Shown piece after piece: positions 38,901 through 47,613 of a stretch of 64,000 nucleotides of DNA. Numbering within the stretch: the stretch's first letter is position 1; each line of letters starts with the position of its first letter. The position numbers and the translations under genes were made by a program. The notes beneath the pieces are model-generated. The model saw nothing but the letters and a program-made list of their open reading frames with translations, searched no databases and had not been told where the DNA came from. This DNA comes from a virus, in the IMG/VR virus record IMGVR_UViG_3300010412_000003, positions 1 through 64,000 of that record; one strand, given 5' to 3'.

Positions 38901-39776
38901 TTATAAATAATCAACTGGATACATAAACACTTCAACCTTGTGTTCATGCTCAATTGGCTCTGGTGGAACAGGTGGTTCTGGAATTGGTGGAACAGGTGGT
39001 TCTGGCTGAGAAACAAAACTCAACCAGTCATAAAACTCCTGCTTTTTTCTTCTTGTAATATTAAAATCCAATTCATCAGAATCAAAACCTAATTCAATTC
39101 CAATATTACTTGCAGAAACAACCTGCCACATTTCCCAATCATTTGCCTGTCTTTCTGGTGGCATAGTTGGCTTATATTCTAATGTCAAAAACACCTTTTC
39201 CCAAAAGGATTTAAACTGATCTGTTAACCCATTAGCCCAATTTGCATATGGGTATTGTGCAATCCAAAATGGAAAATTTTTACCCTCTGATGTATACGGG
39301 GACAGCCAATCCTTGTAATCATATCTATTTGCATATAAAATAATTCTTTTATTTGGAAACCTTGTTTGAAGCTCTTTCATAAATTTTATTGTATTTAAAG
39401 CAAAAACACTTGATTTTTCATTATAATATTGTTCAAAATCCATAACAAAAAATGAAAAATCTTTTCCCTCACAAAATAAAAGAAATGCACCCAACTGCCT
39501 TTTCCAATCAGAGTGGCTTGAAAAATACCAATATGCACCAAGAGGTATTCCAAGCTTTGATGCTATAGAATAATTTTTATCAAAATTGACATCTTTATAA
39601 ATTCCACCATTTTGTGCGCCATATCCAGCACGTAAAACAATAAAATCCATAACCTTTTCAAATATCTCCATATCAACCTTGCTTAAATCCCAATTACCTT
39701 TGTGGTGACTAAAGTCAGCACCAGTTGCATATGGACTTTTTGAAATTAAATCTAAAATCCATTCTGTTTGATTCAT
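38901..39776 (-). CDS. Endolysin, GH25 (Chalaropsis-type) lysozyme
   Basis: 291 aa. GADFSHHKGNWDLSKV at 19-34 carries the first catalytic Asp (D21). The FFVMDFEQYY strand supplies the catalytic D-x-E pair, and ILYANRYDYKDWL and FWIAQYPYANW are typical GH25 segments. It cleaves the beta-1,4 bond between N-acetylmuramic acid and N-acetylglucosamine. The C-terminal part has two proline-rich repeats (PEPPVPPIPEPPVPP) and a short tail instead of a known wall-binding domain. No signal peptide, so it needs a holin. A GGAGG site is 5 bases before the ATG. Confidence 0.9.
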   Translation of the reverse strand: MNQTEWILDLISKSPYATGADFSHHKGNWDLSKVDMEIFEKVMDFIVLRAGYGAQNGGIYKDVNFDKNYSIASKLGIPLGAYWYFSSHSDWKRQLGAFLLFCEGKDFSFFVMDFEQYYNEKSSVFALNTIKFMKELQTRFPNKRIILYANRYDYKDWLSPYTSEGKNFPFWIAQYPYANWANGLTDQFKSFWEKVFLTLEYKPTMPPERQANDWEMWQVVSASNIGIELGFDSDELDFNITRRKKQEFYDWLSFVSQPEPPVPPIPEPPVPPEPIEHEHKVEVFMYPVDYL

Positions 39777-39785
39777 AAACACCTC

Positions 39786-41153
39786 CTAAAACCAAGATGA
39801 AATAACATTAGAAGATAAGGCTGTATAAGTCAATTCAAGCAATGGTCTATCACCAGCAGTTCCTGAACCACTTGAATAATACCATTTCCCTGTATAGTGA
39901 CCGCCAGATTGTGTTTCAGCTATATTATAACCATTGTTTACATATGTTGAGTTAATCCAGTTGTCAAAATCTGTAATTAAAATATTAGAAAAAACAATGT
40001 CCGATGGTTCAGTTGGAGAAGTAGTATATTGATAACTTCCACTTACTGTTGAAACAATATCACCGGTTGTGTTTGTACCCCCACCACTACTCCAGTTGTT
40101 GTTGGTTTTGTATATTTGCCATGTTGCCTGAGTCTCAACCCAATCCCTCTCGTCACGTATTCTTCTCATGCTATTTGTGTGGGGAAAGTCAAGGTTTTGT
40201 GAGCTATACAACCGAAGAGTTAAATCTGCCGAAACACCACTTTGGTAATCGTCAAGACCTGTAAAATCAAATCTTATCAGTGTTGTATTTGCATTCGAAG
40301 CACCATTAACTCTTCCAACAAGAACATTTGACCCATTAGAGTTTGTTGTTGGACTAACTTGGGAAAGATAACAATCCTGACCCGTTGTATCGTCTGGTTG
40401 ATAATTCCATGTTGGGTCAATGACAACTGGAAATATAGCGTTTTCCAACCAACTTGATTTAACACCTGACAAAACATATACACCACTGGAATCCTCAATA
40501 AAAAACTGCTCAACAGACGCTTCTTTAGAGGCATCACCACTCGATTCTGTAGCAACACCACCAAATATAGAAATGCTTTCATTTTTTAAATTCTTGCTTT
40601 TTATTCTTTTTGATAAGTTGCTTATTTGAGAACCAACCTTTGTAACAATTACAAGGTGAGTTCCATTTATAGATGGCATTTCGTTAATGTGAAGATTTTC
40701 CTTTATTCTTCCACTTTCATGAACAACATATTCAGATGAATAATTTTTATCAATTATTTTTTTAAAATTTTTTCCGTTAAAAAATCCAGTTTTTTTATCA
40801 AATGTAGATAAAATTTTGAGAGTGTTTGTTTTTTGGTCATAATCACCAATCCCAATTGTATGATGATAAAAACCTCTTGATGGAATAAAAACACTTCCAT
40901 CATCACCTATCTCAAAATCAATATTTATGTCCCTGATCTTTTTTTTTCCAGAATTTCCATTTTCGAATGTTGAAATAATTGGGAACATAGCCCTGTTAAC
41001 CCGATCATATTTATGAACTGGAAACTGAGCCAAAACTGCCTTTACCACACCCCTTTCCTCTGTTCTGTAAATTATACCATTGTGTATTCTTCTTTTAACT
41101 TGAAGGTTATCATTTTTTTTATTAACATGGCTTGTCCATTCACTTTCTATCAT
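39786..41153 (-). CDS. DNRLRE-domain virion protein, likely adhesin or fibre, 455 aa
   Basis: The last 200 residues show the DNRLRE-type beta domain (DCYLSQVSPTTNSN...LVGRVNGASNANTTLIRFDFTGL...ADLTLRLYS...WVETQATWQIY...) that ends phage and surface proteins and probably binds carbohydrate. The N-terminal half is beta-rich (FPIISTFENGNSG..., VIDPTWNYQP). It lies between tail fibre and endolysin genes, fitting a host-binding role. Upstream site GGGAGAT. Confidence 0.65.
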   Translation of the reverse strand: MIESEWTSHVNKKNDNLQVKRRIHNGIIYRTEERGVVKAVLAQFPVHKYDRVNRAMFPIISTFENGNSGKKKIRDINIDFEIGDDGSVFIPSRGFYHHTIGIGDYDQKTNTLKILSTFDKKTGFFNGKNFKKIIDKNYSSEYVVHESGRIKENLHINEMPSINGTHLVIVTKVGSQISNLSKRIKSKNLKNESISIFGGVATESSGDASKEASVEQFFIEDSSGVYVLSGVKSSWLENAIFPVVIDPTWNYQPDDTTGQDCYLSQVSPTTNSNGSNVLVGRVNGASNANTTLIRFDFTGLDDYQSGVSADLTLRLYSSQNLDFPHTNSMRRIRDERDWVETQATWQIYKTNNNWSSGGGTNTTGDIVSTVSGSYQYTTSPTEPSDIVFSNILITDFDNWINSTYVNNGYNIAETQSGGHYTGKWYYSSGSGTAGDRPLLELTYTALSSNVISSWF

Positions 41154-41168
41154 TATATAATCTCCCTG

Positions 41169-42536
41169 TTATGGTAATCTGACTTCCATTGTTATAGAAC
41201 ATCCTTGTGCTGGTGTTGTGTGAACAGAATCAATTGTCATTCTAATCAAATCCGCAGTTTGAATATCATCATTCGATGTGTTAATTGTTACAGATGATAT
41301 TGTTGTACTGCCACTATCAAATGTGATAAGCCCAGAGCAAATTTCAACCCAAGAACCTCTGTACCTCTCAACCGAAACAATCATCGAACCAGTTGTTCCT
41401 GCTGTCATTGCAACACCTTCAAAGTTAACAACATTCATACCATTCCAAGCATCAGGAACTTTGAAAACAAATTTAACACCAGTAGAACAATCTGTTGATG
41501 GCTCTACAAGTTGTACAATAATACCCTTTGTTCCCAAGTTAGAACCAGCCAGCGCATCTGGTGTAATTGTTCTTGATGTGTCAGTTCCAGTATTGACCTC
41601 TGCAACTGTTGCAAGTTCTGATTTTCCAGCCAATGATGTTGTTGCCTGACTAACCGCTGATGTCACATCACCAGACCAAGCTGGAACACCACCACTAACA
41701 GTTAATACATTTCCAGATGAACCAATTGGCAAAGATGTAATTTCAGAAGCACCAGATGCATACAAAATGTCACCAGTCGTTCTTGCAAATGGGGAAATGT
41801 ACCCCCTCCAAGATGTTCCATTAGAATAAAAATATCCAACCTGATTCTGCCTTACAGTTCCAATTGTTGTTGTTCCACTATCTTCTTTTACAACAAGGTC
41901 TTCATCACCATCAGCAGTATTATGAATAATAAAAATTGGATTAAAAGCACTTTCTGCTGGAAGAAGAATATCACGATTCACCCCATTAGGGTCTAAATAT
42001 TGAATTGATGCGCTATAATCATTTAAAGTTTTTGTTGTAGATAATGTCTCTGTATTTTTTTTATAAACCCCAACATTTTGAATTGCAGAGACAACAACCC
42101 AAGCTGTTCCATTATATTTTAAATAATACTCTCTATTCTTTCCAAGATCATTGCCATCAATGTTTTGTACATTACCATCATTGTCAATCTTATATACTGT
42201 TTTAACACCCAATGAGTTGATGTTCAAGGTAACTGCTCCATTAGATGTTTGACTCAGTTTTAATATGATCTTAAGATCAGTTGTATATGATGTGATTGCG
42301 CTAATTCCAGTTGCCTCATAAAGACTTCCAGAATTATAAGTTGCACTAACTGGAATAGCACCCCTCTGTGTTTCAAGAGTGTCTATACTTGATTGAATAT
42401 CGGTTAGTGCTGTTTCAATTTTTGTCATATTGCTATTTGTAGTGCCACACATATCAAGACGATAATCCAAAAATAATTCTATTGTGTCACTTGAATCATA
42501 AAGAGTTAGGTTATAATTCGTTGTAGTTGATACCAT
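41169..42536 (-). CDS. Tail fibre-type protein, 455 aa
   Basis: The N-terminus (TTTNYNLTLYDSSDTIELFLDYRLDMCGTTNSNMTKIETAL) is the typical attachment start of siphovirus fibre/baseplate proteins. It is followed by a short coiled coil and repetitive Gly/Ser/Thr-rich beta segments (GDILYASGASEITSLPIGSSGNVLTVSGGVPAW, a fibre repeat). The C-terminal 130 residues form a separate beta domain (VKFVFKVPDAWNG..., VSVERYRGSWVEICSG). A receptor-recognition function is inferred from position and composition. Confidence 0.7.
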   Translation of the reverse strand: MVSTTTNYNLTLYDSSDTIELFLDYRLDMCGTTNSNMTKIETALTDIQSSIDTLETQRGAIPVSATYNSGSLYEATGISAITSYTTDLKIILKLSQTSNGAVTLNINSLGVKTVYKIDNDGNVQNIDGNDLGKNREYYLKYNGTAWVVVSAIQNVGVYKKNTETLSTTKTLNDYSASIQYLDPNGVNRDILLPAESAFNPIFIIHNTADGDEDLVVKEDSGTTTIGTVRQNQVGYFYSNGTSWRGYISPFARTTGDILYASGASEITSLPIGSSGNVLTVSGGVPAWSGDVTSAVSQATTSLAGKSELATVAEVNTGTDTSRTITPDALAGSNLGTKGIIVQLVEPSTDCSTGVKFVFKVPDAWNGMNVVNFEGVAMTAGTTGSMIVSVERYRGSWVEICSGLITFDSGSTTISSVTINTSNDDIQTADLIRMTIDSVHTTPAQGCSITMEVRLP

Positions 42537-42557
42537 AAAGTCCTCCTTATGTTATTT

Positions 42558-43031
42558 TTATGTAGCCACATAATCCAAGTCTCCTAATGTCTCAACGTCA
42601 AGAGTTCCAAGTGTTGACGCATCCCAATCTGAAAGGTTATAAAATACCGCTAAAATTGGAGTAAATGCATTAGAAAAATTAAAATTTGAAATTGTGGTTA
42701 TAACTTTACTATTTTCTTTCCATGTAAGTGATAAAACACTAACCTGAGAAATTGTTTTTGATAAATACTCTTTAAACTTCATAGAAAAAGTATTTACCCT
42801 TCTACCACCATTTAAGTCAAAAGTCAAATATTCTTTAAATTTAATATTATAAGCAACATTTATCAAAGCACTCATTGTTATACTAAATTGCTTACTTACT
42901 TTCATTGCGAAAGTTATTGGAAATTTTTGAACAATTTGAACAAACCAACTATCAGATGGTGTAAACCCTCTAATTACTAGATCAAAGGCTTTTTTTGTAA
43001 CAATATTAACATTAAAAGATATAGATGGCAT
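42558..43031 (-). CDS. Hypothetical virion protein, 157 aa
   Basis: Lies within the fibre cluster. It is beta-rich with repeated VSKQFSITMSA / FKEYLTFDLN / FKEYLSKTIS segments, indicating internal duplication of a short strand-turn unit. It ends in SDWDASTLGTLDVETLGDLDY, a Trp-Asp-Leu style tail. Probably baseplate- or fibre-associated. Confidence 0.55.
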   Translation of the reverse strand: MPSISFNVNIVTKKAFDLVIRGFTPSDSWFVQIVQKFPITFAMKVSKQFSITMSALINVAYNIKFKEYLTFDLNGGRRVNTFSMKFKEYLSKTISQVSVLSLTWKENSKVITTISNFNFSNAFTPILAVFYNLSDWDASTLGTLDVETLGDLDYVAT

Positions 43032-43048
43032 TTCTACCCCTTTGTCTT

Positions 43049-43456
43049 TTATGAGTTAACAATGCTAACAACAATTGCACCAACCGCAAAATAAACTACA
43101 GTACCAGATTGCACAACTCTTGATGGAGACAAAGCACCAAAATAAAGCATGTTTCCACTCGTTAATGCATCAGAAATGAAAACATATGTAATTGTACCCC
43201 AAGATGCAGAGCTTTCTGCGAAAGAAACCTGAACAGTATTTGATAAAGAACCACTTGATGCGTTTCCCCATTGCGATTTTGTATTTGTTAAACTTGCCCT
43301 AGCATATGAACCACCAACTGGTTCTGTTGCACCAGTTCCATCATTGTTAATTGTTGTAGTAGAAAGACCAAAGTACAATGTTGATGGAACTGTATAGTTT
43401 GTAGCACCAAAGTCTTTGTCTAAAATTCTATTAGATTGATAATAAGTAATACTCAT
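43049..43456 (-). CDS. Tail fibre-associated protein, 135 aa
   Basis: The sequence NRILDKDFGATNYTVPSTLYFGLSTTT...GTGATEPVGGSYARASLTNTKSQW matches a widespread small phage structural family (N-x-I-L...FG-x-x-x-Y...P-x-x-L-Y-x-G-L-S-T-T...G-T-G-x-x-E-P-x-G-G-x-Y-A-R). It then continues with strands and a C-terminal hydrophobic beta hairpin. Precise function is unknown; it accompanies fibre genes. Confidence 0.7.
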   Translation of the reverse strand: MSITYYQSNRILDKDFGATNYTVPSTLYFGLSTTTINNDGTGATEPVGGSYARASLTNTKSQWGNASSGSLSNTVQVSFAESSASWGTITYVFISDALTSGNMLYFGALSPSRVVQSGTVVYFAVGAIVVSIVNS

Positions 43457-43468
43457 GTGTATAACCTC

Positions 43469-43819
43469 CTAGTCATTTTGTATTCTTGGAACAATTGTCA
43501 GGATGCCCTGTGATGGTCTAAATTCATTTTGATCTAAGTCTGTAATTACTGGTTGATGAATAAATTTTCCCTCTAAGTCAACCGTATCTACTGAATCAAT
43601 TTCTATCTCAAATGTATTTGTTCCAGTTTTAGTTCCAGTTTTAGTTAAAATGGCAGTGTCAGGTTGCCCATAATAACTCATTGTCCATTCAACTGTTGAT
43701 GATGTGATGTCAATTAAAACACCAAGTTCATCATACACATTGAATTCTAAAATATAATTTGTACCACCAATGAAAATAATTTCCTCAAGATCATTGATGT
43801 TAGAGTAAACATTTCTCAT
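43469..43819 (-). CDS. Baseplate/fibre-type beta protein (BppU-like character), 116 aa
   Basis: A compact beta domain: LEEIIFIGGTNYILEFNVYDELGVLIDITSSTVEWTMSYYG...GTNTFEIEIDSVDTVDLEGKFIHQPVITD...SQGILTIVP. This is the pattern of small phage immunoglobulin-like baseplate modules (F-x-x-G-D-T-x-x-F-x-x-x-V-x-x...V...L...D-T). It sits between Tal and the fibre proteins. Confidence 0.55.
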   Translation of the reverse strand: MRNVYSNINDLEEIIFIGGTNYILEFNVYDELGVLIDITSSTVEWTMSYYGQPDTAILTKTGTKTGTNTFEIEIDSVDTVDLEGKFIHQPVITDLDQNEFRPSQGILTIVPRIQND

Positions 43820-43838
43820 TTATATTCACCCCACTTTT

Positions 43839-44102
43839 CTAAATATGTTTTTCAACTATTTCTTTATTAGGAACTTCAAGATTCATAACCTCTTCTAAAA
43901 CCATTTCCAATACTTGATCAAGATCAATTATTGTATTCATTGACTTCATAAACATTTGCATGTTTCCATGACCTCTAACCTCTACTGCTTGAAGACCATT
44001 ATACATTTCTATCAATGATTTTTTTACAACATCAATTTTTTGACCTAAACTTAAATCCCTAATATCTTTTTTTTGTTGATTGTCACCAACTACGTCATTC
44101 AT
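43839..44102 (-). CDS. Small helical protein, 87 aa
   Basis: Lies between Tal and the BppU-like gene. An acidic helical protein with MNDVVGDNQQKKDIRDLSLGQKIDVVKKSLIEMYNGLQ... and a C-terminal LEVPNKEIVEKHI. Could be a chaperone for fibre assembly. No family recognised. Confidence 0.5.
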   Translation of the reverse strand: MNDVVGDNQQKKDIRDLSLGQKIDVVKKSLIEMYNGLQAVEVRGHGNMQMFMKSMNTIIDLDQVLEMVLEEVMNLEVPNKEIVEKHI

Positions 44103-44110
44103 TTTATCTC

Positions 44111-46777
44111 CTAAATACCAATTGAATAAGAATATAATATGCCTTTATAAAACCTAAGTGTAGCATATCCAGTATAAACAACTGCTGTGAGTCCATAAGT
44201 TCCGTTTATAACAAAATAATCTGTATCAACTCTAAATGTAACAGTGTTACTTCTTATCTGGCTATTACCAGTGAGATATAAAATACCACCCTGCAAGTCA
44301 AGATAAGAACTTCCATAAAGCAATAAGTTTGTTGCTTGAAATGATGTTACAGTAGAGCCAAGATTTATTTGTGCATTACCAGCACCACCAATAGTTCCAC
44401 CCCAAACCCTACTGCCACTCATACTTCCAGTAGTAACATAACCTGCATTAATACCACTTCCAATTTGCCCACCATTAATAGTTCCATAAATGTTGTCAGC
44501 ATAAATTGTTCCAGAGAAACTTGCTGTACTGCCATCTATGCTCAAAGCACCCAATTTTATTTTACCATTGCTCCTGATGTAATTTCCAAGATTATCATAC
44601 AGACTGTTTGAATTAATATTCCAACCACCAATAGTACCACTACTGGCACTAATACTCCCGCTAAAAGTTCCAGTAGCACCAGATAAATCACCAGAAAAAA
44701 CCAAATTTCCACTTCCATCAGCATAAAACCTATCAACCCAAGTACCACCAGTGTTACCTTGAATTTTTATTCCATTTGTTGGGTCAATATAAACCCTACT
44801 GCTATCTGTTTCAAGAGAGATACTACCATTTGATATTGAAACACCAGTTGCATCAACAACAAAACTCAAATCCTCATTTTGAATTGTCAATGTGTTTCCA
44901 GCAATTAAATTTCCAACAATTGTATCAGCAACCAGACCATAATGTGTAACCCCACCAACATCCACTCTTCCAAGTGCAACTTTTGCTGTTGCCCAATCAT
45001 CATCTGTAAAAGCCAATACATTGTTTGTTAGCCAAACCTGTTCATCATCAAATGTTACACCATTCCATTGTCTTCCACGAAGACCAGCACCATCTATGAT
45101 AATATCCTGATCTGATGTTGAAACAAGATTGTTCACTGTTGCATTTAATGCAGAGCTAATAAATGTTGTTACTTCATCTTTATGACTTTCACTCCAATTG
45201 TTCCAGTCCTGTTTGTTAAAGCTAACAGTTGCGCCAAGATTGTTTATTTGACCAAAAAGATCACTAAATACATACGCACTTGTATCTGATCTAAGCCTAT
45301 TGCTTAAAATTAAGGAAAATTTATCTGGATTGTCATAGTTTATTTTAACCTCTAGTATAATTGAAGTTGTAATTTGACCATTTGGAAGTTCAACTGTTAC
45401 AGAAGAACCAACTTCGAGATCATTTGAAAAAGATTGAAATTCTTGCATGGCAAGAAAATTTATACTATCTGCTTCAAAAATATATCTTGGTTGTGAAATT
45501 CTACCCAAAACACTTTTCCCTTGATCATACAACAATTGAGATTGATCTTGTTTTTCAGAATCAGTCATAATATCAGTTTGAATTATATTTGGATTTTGAT
45601 ATGTGTTTTCAAAAGTAAATTCTGACAACTCAGCAAGTTCACTTTCTGTAAAATTGCTTTCAAATGAAACTATATTATTAATATCTACCAAAGATTGTTG
45701 CAAAACTATAATTTCATTTTGCTTTGAAATAATTTCAATGTTTTTAGAATTTATTAAAGCTTCTTGATTATCTATTTGTGTTTTTATATCATCTGTTGCC
45801 AATCCTTGTTGAATTCTGCTTGCTAATATTTCTTCAAGACCAGCAAGGGTTGAAAGTAAAGCTACCAACTCCCCTTGTAAAACAATTAAATCATCATATG
45901 CGGTTTTTAAAGTCGTTAACGTAGCACCATATGTTGATTCATAACTTGCCACCAAAGCTTCCCAAGCTGTTAATTTGGTAATCAAATTTTGACTCATCCA
46001 ATCTGTATTTTTATAATATGAAAAGTCATATATCGTTGCAGAACCAAGTGGATTTACAGACCTGATGGTAAGATTTCCACCACCATAAACGCTTAGTGCA
46101 GTTGTTATTTCATCATCCATTTCTTGCAATTTTGCTTGTTTCAAAAGATTATCGAATGATAAAAATATATCCGTTTGCGAAACAGCACTATCAATTGAAT
46201 CAACTTTTATTATATTATTTATGGTATCAAATGAAAAAATACATTCATATGCATTAGAAACATCATTCATTAGAAAGTTGTAAACATTTGTATCCTGAAC
46301 ATCAAATGTTCTAAATTTTGCCGAAATAGAAGCATCAACACTTCCAATGCTCCAAGATGGTAAAAGGTTTACAACTTCTTGTAAAAGAGTTCCATCTGGT
46401 GATACGGCATCATAAAACTGATATGTCCCACCAAAACCAGTTAGTCTTTTTTTTGACATTTTGAATTCAATAGAAATTGCAATTACATTTTTAATATCAA
46501 CACCACCATTTGTATCCTCTGGTGCTTTAATAATTTCAAAATAACCAATACCTTCAACTTTAATTAATCTTTTAACTACAATGTAATTATAAACTGATAA
46601 TTCGATGCCATTTACATTTTTTGGAATTGTAAATGATATTTCACTCACTGCATTAAATCTTGGTGTATATTCAACATCATAAGCCATAGAAAGAGAATAA
46701 ATTTCTGTTTTATCTGGATTACATAATGTCAATGCTGGTTTTTCAAGTCTGCTAAAAATGTCATATGAAACTTGCAT
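44111..46777 (-). CDS. Tail-associated protein (Tal / prophage endopeptidase tail type), 888 aa
   Basis: The N-terminal 350 residues (ALTLCNPDKTEIYSLSMAYDVEYTPRFNAVSEISFTIPK...) correspond to the tail-tip Tal/gp18-like domain of siphoviruses. A coiled coil lies around 270-370 (LQGELVALLSTLAGLEEILASRI...), and a long repeat region near 600-850 is rich in Gly/Ser/Asn (SGNLVFSGDLSGATGTFSGSISASSG), a collagen-free fibre shaft. It plugs the tail tip and contacts the host. Gene order TMP-Dit-Tal supports the call. It overlaps the Dit gene by 1 base. Confidence 0.8.
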   Translation of the reverse strand: MQVSYDIFSRLEKPALTLCNPDKTEIYSLSMAYDVEYTPRFNAVSEISFTIPKNVNGIELSVYNYIVVKRLIKVEGIGYFEIIKAPEDTNGGVDIKNVIAISIEFKMSKKRLTGFGGTYQFYDAVSPDGTLLQEVVNLLPSWSIGSVDASISAKFRTFDVQDTNVYNFLMNDVSNAYECIFSFDTINNIIKVDSIDSAVSQTDIFLSFDNLLKQAKLQEMDDEITTALSVYGGGNLTIRSVNPLGSATIYDFSYYKNTDWMSQNLITKLTAWEALVASYESTYGATLTTLKTAYDDLIVLQGELVALLSTLAGLEEILASRIQQGLATDDIKTQIDNQEALINSKNIEIISKQNEIIVLQQSLVDINNIVSFESNFTESELAELSEFTFENTYQNPNIIQTDIMTDSEKQDQSQLLYDQGKSVLGRISQPRYIFEADSINFLAMQEFQSFSNDLEVGSSVTVELPNGQITTSIILEVKINYDNPDKFSLILSNRLRSDTSAYVFSDLFGQINNLGATVSFNKQDWNNWSESHKDEVTTFISSALNATVNNLVSTSDQDIIIDGAGLRGRQWNGVTFDDEQVWLTNNVLAFTDDDWATAKVALGRVDVGGVTHYGLVADTIVGNLIAGNTLTIQNEDLSFVVDATGVSISNGSISLETDSSRVYIDPTNGIKIQGNTGGTWVDRFYADGSGNLVFSGDLSGATGTFSGSISASSGTIGGWNINSNSLYDNLGNYIRSNGKIKLGALSIDGSTASFSGTIYADNIYGTINGGQIGSGINAGYVTTGSMSGSRVWGGTIGGAGNAQINLGSTVTSFQATNLLLYGSSYLDLQGGILYLTGNSQIRSNTVTFRVDTDYFVINGTYGLTAVVYTGYATLRFYKGILYSYSIGI

Positions 46778-47568
46778 TATCCACCAACCTTTCTTGCAAA
46801 TTGATATGTCATGTCAACTTGAGATAAAGAACCAGAAAATGTTATTGTATTTCTTCCTTTGACAAGCCTGAACCAATTTTTATTAAAATTAGACAATCTT
46901 CTCAAGGCAGTTGAGCTTGAAATTGTTCCAAGCTCATTATTAATTGTAATTATCTCACCAGATGTTAGTCCAGTAAATTCAAAAAGCCTATCATTATCCT
47001 GAGATACTGATATGCTAAAGTCACCACCAAATTCATTTGCAGTTATTTCTAAAGATGGATAATTATAATCATTATCATTTGATAGATTATAAAAATCTAC
47101 TATGCTATTTACATCAGCATCAGTAAATGAATATGTTTTTGTTCTTGGAAAAGTCCACGCAAAAGGACTGTCGCAAACAACGGTTGCCTTTACACCACGA
47201 ATAATGTTTCCAACTTTATTAACTTGTGGGTTTGTCAAAAAACAATTAAAATAAACATCTTGCATATCAGATTGTAAAATTTGCAATTTTTTATATTGAC
47301 TATGACCAAAAAGCCATGATTGAATATGCCCAATATCAGGAGAAGTTATTTCTCTTGGACTATTGAACGAAACATCAAATTCTAAAGCAGGAGATTGTTT
47401 TGCGCCAAGCAAATAGTTTTTTGACTTTCTGTAAAGACTTTCTACGTACAGTTCAACATTGCTTGAGCCAGTTACATCAACATCACCACCATTTGGTGAT
47501 GCAATGTATAAAGAGTAGAGTTCTGATGGTTTTCCATCGAAAATAAAACTTGCTCCCCAAAAACTCAT
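46777..47568 (-). CDS. Distal tail protein (Dit)
   Basis: 263 aa. MSFWGASFIFDGKPSELYSLYI is the characteristic Dit opening (F-x-G-x-x-S-x-x-x-x-L). Further along are LEFDVSFNSPREI, IQSWLFGHSQYKKLQI and the C-terminal galectin-like strands (VDFYNLSNDNDYNYPSLEI, EIITINNELGTI). Dit forms the hexameric ring joining the tail tube and the tip. The position between the tape measure and Tal is diagnostic. Confidence 0.85.
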   Translation of the reverse strand: MSFWGASFIFDGKPSELYSLYIASPNGGDVDVTGSSNVELYVESLYRKSKNYLLGAKQSPALEFDVSFNSPREITSPDIGHIQSWLFGHSQYKKLQILQSDMQDVYFNCFLTNPQVNKVGNIIRGVKATVVCDSPFAWTFPRTKTYSFTDADVNSIVDFYNLSNDNDYNYPSLEITANEFGGDFSISVSQDNDRLFEFTGLTSGEIITINNELGTISSSTALRRLSNFNKNWFRLVKGRNTITFSGSLSQVDMTYQFARKVGG

Positions 47569-47585
47569 AGAAACCTCCTAAAATT

Positions 47586-47613
47586 ATATGGTGTGGATTT
47601 CTCCACACCATAT
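47586..47613 (-). promoter_or_regulatory. Intercistronic hairpin between tape measure and Dit
   Basis: A perfect 12-bp stem (47586-47597 with 47602-47613), tetraloop. No U-run on the minus strand (AATTTTAGG follows). It may be a weak attenuator or an mRNA-stabilising structure. It lies directly after the TMP stop. Confidence 0.65.
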
